Part shown: positions 1-5,116 of the stretch, piece by piece
How positions within the stretch are numbered: position 1 is the stretch's first letter
Layout of the letters: each line of letters starts with the position of its first letter
Assembly (NCBI GenBank): GCA_002453475.1
Contig: DKGY01000032.1
Span: 11,344 to 17,074 of the forward strand
Direction of reading: 5' to 3'
DNA length: 5,731 nt
Source of the DNA: Clostridium sp. UBA6758
GTDB taxonomy: Bacteria > Bacillota > Clostridia > Clostridiales > Clostridiaceae
The notes under the pieces: model-generated
The model's database searches: none
The model's input: the letters and a program-made list of their open reading frames with translations, nothing else
Told to the model about the DNA's origin: nothing
Program-made: the position numbers and the translations under genes

Positions 1-354
1 CAAGAACTCATAAGTAATCTTAATAAAACAGAACCCACACGCATTTCTGTATTTTACAAAGAGTTTTTTAAAGAATTTGATTTTCCTTCTACAGAATCCA
101 AAGATACTATTAGTTTCTTAAATTCTTTAAATGAAAGTTACTTTATTGAAAAACCTGATGATTTACCTGAATCCTATAAATATAAAGTATATATTGAGTT
201 CCCAAATAAAAAATATGGCATAACTATATTTAACGAAAAATATATATCTATATATGGTTGGGATGGTAAATATGAAGTCGATTATTTGAATATAACTGAG
301 GTGCCAACATCCTACAACCTATATGGTATATGTAAATACTTTACAGAAGAATAG
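1..354 (+). CDS. 3' end of an unrecognised protein gene (5' truncated by window edge)
   Basis: An open frame runs from the first base to a TAG at 352-354 and gives 117 residues with no start in view. I do not recognise the family. The visible part begins with a helical, charged stretch (around residues 1-45, with an FYKEFFKEF segment). It ends in a region rich in aromatic and beta-branched residues (around 60-117, with IEFPNKKYGITIF and ISIYGWDGKYEV), which looks like a small beta-rich domain. Clostridia have many secreted lipoproteins of this general make-up, but no signal peptide can be judged because the N-terminus is missing. Codon use is A+T-rich like the neighbours. It converges on the aminopeptidase gene, with a terminator hairpin directly after its stop codon. 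I am confident that it is coding; its function is unknown. Confidence 0.75.
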   Translation, partial: QELISNLNKTEPTRISVFYKEFFKEFDFPSTESKDTISFLNSLNESYFIEKPDDLPESYKYKVYIEFPNKKYGITIFNEKYISIYGWDGKYEVDYLNITEVPTSYNLYGICKYFTEE

Positions 355-365
355 CTGACTATAAA

Positions 366-410
366 AAAATATAAAAGGCAGAAGAATACTTCTTCCACCT
401 TTTATATTTT
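366..410 (-). terminator. Intrinsic terminator between convergent genes, probably bidirectional
   Basis: The outer arms 366-378 and 398-410 are perfectly complementary over 13 bp. After a 2-nt internal mismatch, GAAGAA (381-386) pairs with TTCTTC (390-395) around a 3-nt loop. On the minus strand the stem runs into seven Ts (complement of 363-369), so it should stop transcripts coming from the aminopeptidase gene. On the plus strand it lies 11 nt after the stop of the first gene. There the T-rich part falls inside the stem, so termination should be weaker. Confidence 0.8.
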
Positions 411-530
411 ATCCGATGACTACCAGCTCTAATACTACCCTCTTCTTCAAAGTAGGGGAAAAAGCTGTTACGTCCCTGGATAACGATTTCTACCCTTCAG
501 AGGGAGTGTAAAAACTCCTTCTGAAGCAAA
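409..530. other. GC-rich structured intergenic element (candidate repeat or small structured RNA)
   Basis: This block between convergent genes is about 43% GC (52 of 120 bases in 411-530), far above its surroundings, and has no open frame. It folds by eye into two parts. A long arm has TTATCC (409-414) pairing with GGATAA (478-483), GAC (418-420) with GTC (472-474), and 421-428 with 463-470 (one mismatch), capped by CTAC/GTAG (435-438/452-455). A second hairpin pairs 495-507 with 514-526 (13 pairs) around a 6-nt loop. At two positions (502/519 and 415/477) the plus-strand RNA would form a G-U pair where the minus-strand RNA would have C-A, a slight hint that the plus strand is the folded one. 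The pattern recalls dispersed intergenic repeats of clostridia, but that is from memory and unverified. It could also be a 3'-UTR element or small RNA. Confidence 0.5.
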
Positions 531-556
531 GAACTCTATTTATATAAATATTTAAA

Positions 557-1963
557 TTAGATATCTAATAAGAATGCCTCATAAGCTCTGCAAGTCTCAT
601 ATATGTCTGCTTTACTTGCAATTTCCCATGGTGCATGCATGTTGTGTAGAGCTACACCTGAATCTATAACTTCCATTCCGTACTCAGCAAGAATGTAAGC
701 TATAGTTCCACCGCCACCTTGGTCAACCTTTCCAAGTTCTGATGTTTGCCAATAAACATTATGCTTATCCATTACTTTTCTTAATTGAGCAATAAATTCT
801 GGATTTGCATCGTTGCATCCGCCTTTTCCTCTTGCTCCAGTATATTTATTGAATACTACACCTTTTCCAAAGAATGCATTATTTTGCTTTTCACTTACTG
901 ATGGATAGTTTGGATCGAAAGCTGCACTTACGTCTGAAGAAAGCATTTTAGAGTTTGCAAGGGCTCTTCTAACTTTAAGTTCACTGTATTCTTCAACAAG
1001 GTTCACAAGTTCTGCTACAGTATTTTCAAAGAATCTTGACTGCATTCCAGTTGCTCCTTGACTTCCAACCTCTTCTTTATCTACAAGTAATGTGATACAA
1101 GTTTTATCTGTACTCTTAATTTTCATCATTGCTTCAAATGAAGTATATGCACAAATTCTATCATCATGACCATAAGCCATAACCATTGAACTATCTAAAC
1201 CATAGCTTCTAGCTCTTCCTGCTGGAACAACTTCTAGTTCAGCTGATACAAAATCTTCCTCTGTAATTCCATATTTTTTATTAAGAAGTCTTAATATGTT
1301 AAGTTTAACTCTATTCTTAGCTTCTTTATCCTCTACTGGTATAGAACCAACACAAACATTTAGACTTTCGCCTTCAATTCCTTTAGCTAAAGTCTTAGCC
1401 ATTTGATCTGCAGATAAATGAACTAATAAATCTGATATTCCCACTACTGGCTCTTTATCATCTTCGCCTATCACTATATTTATTAAAGTTCCATCTTTTT
1501 TAATTACAACACCATGAATTGCTAGAGGTATAGTAACCCATTGATATTTTTTAATTCCACCATAGTAATGAGTTTTAAACATTGCAAAATCCGAATCTTC
1601 ATATAATGGATTTTGCTTTAGGTCAAGTCTTGGTGAGTCAACATGTGCACCTAATATTTTAAACCCTTTTTCTATAGGCTCTGTTCCAATTAAGAATAAT
1701 GCAAGAGTTTTTCCCATGCAATTAGCATAAACTTTATCTCCTGGTTTAATCTTTCTTCCTTCAGCTATGCACTGATTTATATCTACATATCCGTCTTTTT
1801 CTGCCAATTCTATGAATTCAGTAACACATTCTCTTTCAGTTTTGCACTTTGACATAAAATCTATATATCTATCTGATAATTCAAATGCCTTATCAAGGTC
1901 TTCCTTTCCGTATTTATCCCATACCAATTCATATTTTTTTTCTAACTTTTTTAAATCTTCCAC
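557..1963 (-). CDS. apeA: M18-family zinc aminopeptidase (aspartyl aminopeptidase-like)
   Basis: A cytosolic metallo-aminopeptidase of family M18 that removes N-terminal residues from peptides; related M18 enzymes prefer acidic residues. The expected two-zinc ligands are visible, numbered from the GTG start: H107 in HVDSPR, D268 in GHDDR, E297/E298 in KEEVGS, D344 in SSDVSAAFDPNY and H443 in NMHAPWE. A glycine run (416-419) sits in the C-terminal catalytic half. The intervening region (around 120-250) should be the M18 dimerisation domain. The frame is open to an ATG at 1987, but a GGGAGGG ribosome site at 1970-1976 lies 6 nt before the GTG at 1963. I therefore use the GTG start, giving 468 residues, a normal length for the clostridial type. 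The gene lies 187 nt downstream of hprK on the same strand, with no clear terminator between, and its own terminator is at 366-410. Family assignment is firm; the symbol is by resemblance to annotated clostridial homologues. Confidence 0.93.
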   Translation of the reverse strand: MEDLKKLEKKYELVWDKYGKEDLDKAFELSDRYIDFMSKCKTERECVTEFIELAEKDGYVDINQCIAEGRKIKPGDKVYANCMGKTLALFLIGTEPIEKGFKILGAHVDSPRLDLKQNPLYEDSDFAMFKTHYYGGIKKYQWVTIPLAIHGVVIKKDGTLINIVIGEDDKEPVVGISDLLVHLSADQMAKTLAKGIEGESLNVCVGSIPVEDKEAKNRVKLNILRLLNKKYGITEEDFVSAELEVVPAGRARSYGLDSSMVMAYGHDDRICAYTSFEAMMKIKSTDKTCITLLVDKEEVGSQGATGMQSRFFENTVAELVNLVEEYSELKVRRALANSKMLSSDVSAAFDPNYPSVSEKQNNAFFGKGVVFNKYTGARGKGGCNDANPEFIAQLRKVMDKHNVYWQTSELGKVDQGGGGTIAYILAEYGMEVIDSGVALHNMHAPWEIASKADIYETCRAYEAFLLDI

Positions 1964-1969
1964 TAAAAT

Positions 1970-1976
1970 CCCTCCC
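1970..1976 (-). promoter_or_regulatory. Ribosome binding site that sets the GTG start of the aminopeptidase
   Basis: The minus strand reads GGGAGGG, followed by 6 nt and then GTG at 1963. The in-frame ATG at 1987 lies upstream of this site and has no comparable purine-rich sequence before it, so the longer 476-residue reading is probably wrong. Confidence 0.8.
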
Positions 1977-2004
1977 GATAAAATCATAGTTATAGAATTC
2001 TACT

Positions 2005-2060
2005 TTTATATTACTCCAACTTGAATTGATTTACAATTCAAATTTGAGAAAATTTCAAAT
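2005..2060 (-). promoter_or_regulatory. Leader of the aminopeptidase gene with two dyads and candidate promoter
   Basis: Two inverted repeats sit 40-100 bp upstream of the GTG start. One is TTGAATTG/CAATTCAA (2021-2028/2034-2041), perfect with a 5-bp spacer. The other is ATTTGA/TCAAAT (2042-2047/2055-2060) with a 7-bp spacer. On the minus strand TTGAAA (2058-2053) and TGTAAA (2035-2030), 17 bp apart, form a fair sigma-A type promoter overlapping both dyads. A perfect TATAAT also occurs at 2085-2080 but without a good -35. Operator function is inference from position and symmetry; A+T-rich DNA makes such dyads fairly often. Confidence 0.35.
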
Positions 2061-2150
2061 GTATATTATATTTAAACTTATTATAGTAAATTTTATTAAT
2101 AAGTACCTAAAACAACTGAAATTTTTAAATTACATTTTTACATAAGCATC

Positions 2151-3062
2151 CTAAGAATTTTGACTATCCATAATTCTCTTTTCAATTGTTTCTACCGCAG
2201 TACAATTTGATGTGGCATTATACCTAAAATTAGCTGCTGCAGCTTCAATTATAACGGCTATATTACGTCCTGGCTTTAAAGGTAATACTATTTTCTCTAC
2301 ATCAACCCCTAGTATCTCCATATATTCTTTATCTACTCCAAGTCTTTCATATTTATCATTTACATCCCAGTTAACTAAAGAAATAACTAAATTAATATTT
2401 TTTTGAGAAACAATACAACTACTACCATAAATAGCTGATAAATCAATAATACCCATACCTCTAACTTCAAGCATTCCAGTAGTTATATAAGGACAAGACC
2501 CATATAGTTTCCCATCTATTTCTTTAATATCTACTGCATCATCAGCTCCAAGCCTATGTCCTCTTTTAATAAGCTCCAATGCTGCTTCACTCTTTCCAAT
2601 TCCACTTTCTCCTATAATCAGTATTCCAATACCATATACATCTACCAAAACACCATGAAGCCTAGTTTCTGGTGCTAACTCTGAGTCCAAAAAATTACTA
2701 ACCCTATTAATAAACTTTGTAGACTTATCATTACTTCTAAGAACAGTAACATTTTTTATTCTTGCTTCTTCTAAAAATTCATCATGTACTTTTAATCCAC
2801 TTGTAATTATTACTCCTGGTATAGGAAAAGAAAAGTACTTTTTTATTCTACGTATCCTTACCTCTGGGTCAAGGCACTTTAGATAACTCCACTCAGTTTT
2901 TCCTACAATTTGAATTCTCTTATTATCAAAATAATCGTAAAAACCAGCAAATTGTAATCCAGGTCTATGTATATCACTTACTACAATATTAGATTCCAAA
3001 TCTCCTTCTACTAAAACTTCTAAATTATAGTTGTTAACCAAATCTAAAACTTTTACTCCCAT
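2151..3062 (-). CDS. hprK: HPr kinase/phosphorylase
   Basis: A bifunctional enzyme that phosphorylates Ser-46 of the PTS protein HPr when energy is plentiful and dephosphorylates it with phosphate when energy is short. HPr-Ser-P with CcpA drives carbon catabolite repression in Firmicutes. The 303 residues are near the usual length of about 310. The N-terminal domain (1-130) is followed by the kinase core: H136 before LVDVYG, a Walker A loop GESGIGKS at 151-158 (K157), the acidic GADDAVDI motif (D174/D175), the family signature LEVRGMGI at 198-205, and the C-terminal PLKPGRN (261-267) with AAAANFR (274-280). All key residues appear intact. The ATG at 3062 follows a strong GGGGAGGAG site (3075-3067). 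The gene lies 62 nt after DUF896 on the same strand. I see no convincing promoter in that gap (a TATAAT at 3089-3084 lacks a -35), so co-transcription with DUF896 is likely. Confidence 0.97.
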   Translation of the reverse strand: MGVKVLDLVNNYNLEVLVEGDLESNIVVSDIHRPGLQFAGFYDYFDNKRIQIVGKTEWSYLKCLDPEVRIRRIKKYFSFPIPGVIITSGLKVHDEFLEEARIKNVTVLRSNDKSTKFINRVSNFLDSELAPETRLHGVLVDVYGIGILIIGESGIGKSEAALELIKRGHRLGADDAVDIKEIDGKLYGSCPYITTGMLEVRGMGIIDLSAIYGSSCIVSQKNINLVISLVNWDVNDKYERLGVDKEYMEILGVDVEKIVLPLKPGRNIAVIIEAAAANFRYNATSNCTAVETIEKRIMDSQNS

Positions 3063-3124
3063 CTTACTCCTCCCCTACTTCAAATTATATATTTATAATC
3101 ATTGTTTATTTAAATTTTATTTTA

Positions 3125-3340
3125 CTAATTATTATGTTTAGGGTCTAAAGGCTTATATCCACTAATTTGAGCTTTAAAATTTTTTTTAACATTATCAATA
3201 TATCTTCTTCTTAAAACTTGCTGTCTATTTTTTTCATCTTCTGTTAAGCCACACTCTTGGCTCTTTTTATATAAAACGTTTATTTCCTCAATAACCTCTT
3301 CTATTTTCATGTCATCGATATTTTTATATTCTTTATCCAT
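3125..3340 (-). CDS. DUF896 (UPF0291, YnzC-like) small protein
   Basis: A 71-residue protein with the DUF896 pattern: a helix around residues 13-29 (IEEVIEEINVLYKKSQ), a turn with GLTEDEKNRQQVLRRRYI (31-48), and a second helix that leads to a short basic tail. B. subtilis YnzC, the structural prototype, is a helical hairpin of unknown biochemical role that lies in the SOS-controlled yneA operon. Here the neighbour is hprK, not a cell-division inhibitor gene. The ATG at 3340 is supported by AGGAGG at 3351-3346 with 5-nt spacing; a second ATG at residue 11 has no such site. It probably leads a transcript that continues into hprK. The family call is firm, the function unknown. Confidence 0.88.
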   Translation of the reverse strand: MDKEYKNIDDMKIEEVIEEINVLYKKSQECGLTEDEKNRQQVLRRRYIDNVKKNFKAQISGYKPLDPKHNN

Positions 3341-3463
3341 TTTTTCCTCCTAATAGTTTAATAAATGATTATACAATAAAACTTTTTCAAATAATTACTT
3401 TTATGTAAATTACAGTATTATTTATTTATAGATTTAAAATTATTTTAAATTTACATACACTGC

Positions 3464-3472
3464 TTGTCGAAA
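3464..3472 (+). promoter_or_regulatory. Candidate Spo0A-binding site (0A box)
   Basis: TTGTCGAAA contains a perfect TGTCGAA core (3465-3471). It lies about 91 bp upstream of the -10 hexamer proposed for DUF896 and about 145 bp upstream of the -35 of the Spo0E-like gene. With roughly 72% A+T, about 0.03 chance copies would be expected in this intergenic region over both strands. Its presence beside a Spo0A-phosphatase gene adds plausibility. The distance to both promoters is larger than in classic Spo0A-controlled promoters, which counts against direct control. Confidence 0.5.
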
Positions 3473-3615
3473 TACGTATCATTATAATCACTTAGAGATT
3501 CTAGTAATCGCATTAAGTCATCTTGATATATTTATTTATAAGTTTTTTATGATATATTTATCATTTTTATGGAGATTTTTGTAAAACTTAATATGAATTT
3601 GACTATTAATAATTA

Positions 3616-3644
3616 TTAACATTAAGTCGTATCTCTGTTAAAAT
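3616..3644 (+). promoter_or_regulatory. Sigma-A type promoter of the Spo0E-like gene
   Basis: TTAACA (3616-3621) and TAAAAT (3639-3644) each match consensus at five of six positions and are exactly 17 bp apart. Transcription would start near 3651, giving a leader of about 20 nt before the GTG at 3673. The spacer includes most of the second CATTAAGTC repeat (3620-3628). Confidence 0.6.
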
Positions 3645-3658
3645 AAAAATATAAAGTT

Positions 3659-3670
3659 AAGGATGTGATT
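3659..3670 (+). promoter_or_regulatory. Near-perfect ribosome binding site for the Spo0E-like gene
   Basis: AAGGATGTGATT matches the extended anti-16S consensus AAGGAGGTGATC apart from one internal base and the last. The GTG start at 3673 follows 9 nt after the AAGGA core. This strong site is the main evidence that a short GTG-initiated frame is real. Confidence 0.8.
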
Positions 3671-3672
3671 GA

Positions 3673-3876
3673 GTGTTATTAAAATTTAAATTCTTAAATC
3701 AAAAAATTAAGTCTTTTAAACTACTACTACATGTACTGCTTAGGTTTAAGAGACCTACAGATAATATTGTTGTAATATGCTCTCAACATTTAGACGAATA
3801 CATTGTAGAATATCAAAAGTTAAATCATAATTCTCATAAAACACAAAATAATAAAAAACATAAGAAGTTAGCCTAA
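3673..3876 (+). CDS. Spo0E-like aspartyl-phosphate phosphatase
   Basis: A 67-residue protein with a GTG start. Residues 31-47 (NIVVICSQHLDEYIVEY) carry the Spo0E-family signature SQxLDxxIxxY, with S37, Q38, L40 and D41 at the positions required in Spo0E/YnzD-type phosphatases. Members are two-helix hairpins that remove phosphate from Spo0A~P and so restrain sporulation; this one should act in the cytoplasm on Spo0A~P. The first helix region (around 5-28) is unusually basic and hydrophobic (FKFLNQKIKSFKLLLHVLLRFKR), and the tail from residue 51 is rich in Lys, His and Asn. Family members more often have mixed-charge helices, so membrane contact or another partner is possible. It has its own promoter and strong ribosome site. 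Its last 9 bases overlap the end of the convergent reductase gene. Family assignment rests on the signature motif. Confidence 0.75.
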   Translation: MLLKFKFLNQKIKSFKLLLHVLLRFKRPTDNIVVICSQHLDEYIVEYQKLNHNSHKTQNNKKHKKLA

Positions 3877-4440
3877 TACTTTCTCCTTATTTATTAGATT
3901 CTGGCATTTTAAAATTTCATCATGATACTCATTAATATAATTATAATTTATGTCTGTATTATCTATATATAGCTTAAATAAAATATCACAATTAAGGGTA
4001 TTTAAAAAATATTTACCTATAGTTTCCATATGAATAAACATACTATTCCAGGAACTACCCCCATTAAATATAAATATACCCTGTTTTCTTTCTTTTGTAT
4101 TTTGCTTAAATATAAACCTTTTACTCCAGATAACTTGACACCTATCTATCAAAGATTTTAGTGGTGATGGAAACATACCAAAATACATAGGCGATGCTAG
4201 AATGATTATATCACAATCTTGTATTAATTTATAAATCTCAGTCATAGAATCTTTAATTGAGCACGCCCCTACGACTTTACTACAATATTTACAATCAGTA
4301 CATGGTTTAATATTCATATCATAGCAATTAATATATTTTATTTCCACATTTGTATTAATTCCTTTTATAATTACATCTACTATTTTATTTGTGTGCCCTT
4401 CTGTATTAGGAGAACCATTTATAATAAGTAATTTTTTCAT
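3868..4440 (-). CDS. Flavodoxin-fold NAD(P)H-dependent FMN reductase family protein with Cys cluster
   Basis: A 190-residue protein of the flavodoxin-like reductase superfamily, which binds FMN and moves electrons from NAD(P)H or ferredoxin to acceptors. The FMN-phosphate loop GSPNTEGHT is at 9-17, the ring-contacting SPMYFG at 83-88, and a NGGSSW loop at 126-131. Cysteines C47, C50, C53 and C60 form CX2CX2CX6C, the compact spacing known in iron-sulfur flavoproteins (Isf), where it holds a 4Fe-4S cluster. Many clostridial relatives keep a similar run, and whether a cluster is bound here is unproven. The ATG at 4440 lies 6 nt after the stop of the acidic protein gene. The likely ribosome site GGAG (4456-4453) sits inside that gene, with a rather long 12-nt spacing, so translation is probably coupled. 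No terminator follows; the 3' end overlaps the Spo0E-like gene. Confidence 0.85.
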   Translation of the reverse strand: MKKLLIINGSPNTEGHTNKIVDVIIKGINTNVEIKYINCYDMNIKPCTDCKYCSKVVGACSIKDSMTEIYKLIQDCDIIILASPMYFGMFPSPLKSLIDRCQVIWSKRFIFKQNTKERKQGIFIFNGGSSWNSMFIHMETIGKYFLNTLNCDILFKLYIDNTDINYNYINEYHDEILKCQNLINKEKVLG

Positions 4441-4446
4441 AACAAA

Positions 4447-4839
4447 TTATAACTCCAAAATTAATTCATCAATGTCTACAGGTAAATCTTCTCTATAAAA
4501 AGCAACTAAAAAATCCATTGAATCATAATCATCTTCAGAAAGCTCATAAGACAACATTTCATAATCTAAATCATAATCCTCTGAAATTTCATCTACTATA
4601 TCATTTATATTGTCTATTGCAGTATCATTTAAATAAGGCAGAAAATACTCTTGATACCATTGTTCTCCTTCTCTTTCTTCATCACAATCTTCATTTGCAA
4701 ATTCTCTAGCTCCTTCAACTTCTAGCTCGTCAAATTCGTAAGAAAATTTAATTATAAAGCAGTCATTATGCTTTTTTATTTCTGTAATATTCTCTAAAGC
4801 ATTATCTTCTAAAATCTCTATAATTTCTTGTTTATTCAT
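4447..4839 (-). CDS. Highly acidic hypothetical protein
   Basis: I do not recognise this 130-residue protein. It is extremely acidic: I count 43 Asp/Glu against 7 Lys/Arg. Acidic runs lie around 50-58 (EDCDEEREGE) and 85-108. The first 25 residues look helical, followed by a beta-like segment (CFIIKFSYEFDELEVE, 27-42), then a helix-rich second half ending in DIDELILEL. There is no signal peptide or membrane segment, so it is presumably cytosolic. The charge pattern would suit binding of cations or a basic partner, or mimicry of nucleic acid, but nothing in the sequence decides between these. The start is supported by AAAGGAGT (4855-4848), 8 nt before the ATG. It is followed after 6 nt by the flavoprotein gene, so the two are almost certainly one transcript. 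Its antisense frame is His/Leu-rich only because of the acidic codons. Confidence 0.82.
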   Translation of the reverse strand: MNKQEIIEILEDNALENITEIKKHNDCFIIKFSYEFDELEVEGAREFANEDCDEEREGEQWYQEYFLPYLNDTAIDNINDIVDEISEDYDLDYEMLSYELSEDDYDSMDFLVAFYREDLPVDIDELILEL

Positions 4840-5116
4840 AGTATAGTACTCCTTTATTTTTATTTATTTTGTTTCTACTATATTTCCTTAATTTTTGCAT
4901 TTCTAATTATCTATATGCAAAATTTCTTTATTAATTGTACTTATAAATTTATATCTTTTAGGTATTTCTTTATATTATATACTTTCCCTTATTATATAAA
5001 ATAAAGCATAAATTTTACCTTTATTATATAATAATCTAAATTTTAATATAAATCTATATGAAAGTTTTAAAATGGCTACACAAAGCTATAGATAATAACT
5101 ATAAATTAATTAAATA
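4840..5116. other. A+T-rich intergenic region upstream of the acidic-protein gene
   Basis: I see no convincing gene here. On the minus strand there are several TATAAT-like hexamers (for example in the repeated CCTT(T)ATTATATA blocks near 4987-5000 and 5018-5032), none with a good -35, so the promoter of the acidic-protein/reductase pair cannot be fixed. A perfect 8-bp dyad TTTTGCAT/ATGCAAAA (4893-4900/4915-4922) lies 54-83 bp upstream of the start codon, either in the leader or near the promoter. Confidence 0.4.

Larger units (their letters stand above)
3341..3672. promoter_or_regulatory. Divergent intergenic control region between DUF896 and the Spo0E-like gene
   Basis: This 332-bp region has no convincing gene. 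Read from the DUF896 side, it holds these elements. A perfect TATAAT (3373-3368, minus) lies 28 nt from the DUF896 start, with no good -35. A 10-bp inverted repeat has arms at 3402-3411 and 3448-3457. An inner palindrome ATTTAAAA/TTTTAAAT spans 3432-3450. A Spo0A-box core is at 3465-3471. A 9-bp direct repeat CATTAAGTC occurs at 3511-3519 and 3620-3628. A short dyad ATGATA/TATCAT spans 3549-3564, and the plus-strand promoter is at 3616-3644. The density of elements suggests regulation from both sides, but only the promoter and the Spo0A box match known consensus. Confidence 0.5.

Noticed and set aside
411..530. Structured element read as a riboswitch for the aminopeptidase or another gene
   Set aside because: It lies downstream of both flanking genes, so it cannot act as a 5' leader for either, and I recognise no known riboswitch core.
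1812..2024. Plus-strand open frame opposite the 5' part of the aminopeptidase
   Set aside because: It lies antisense to a gene with clear catalytic motifs, lacks a ribosome site and has no family-like features.
2080..2150. Terminator between hprK and the aminopeptidase
   Set aside because: Only short A+T-rich complementarity (TTTTA/TAAAA) was found, with no stable stem plus T-run.
2212..2406. Plus-strand open frame opposite hprK
   Set aside because: It mirrors the conserved C-terminal motifs of hprK and is a shadow of that gene.
3549..3564. ATGATA/TATCAT hairpin followed by Ts as a terminator
   Set aside because: The stem is only 6 weak A+T-rich pairs, and no gene on the plus strand ends before it.
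3620..3632. Second Spo0A box near the Spo0E-like promoter (AAGTCGTAT)
   Set aside because: It differs from the TGTCGAA core at two positions, and is better described as part of the CATTAAGTC repeat.
4518..4709. Plus-strand His/Leu/Asn-rich open frame
   Set aside because: Its odd composition is just the complement of Asp/Glu codons in the acidic-protein gene.
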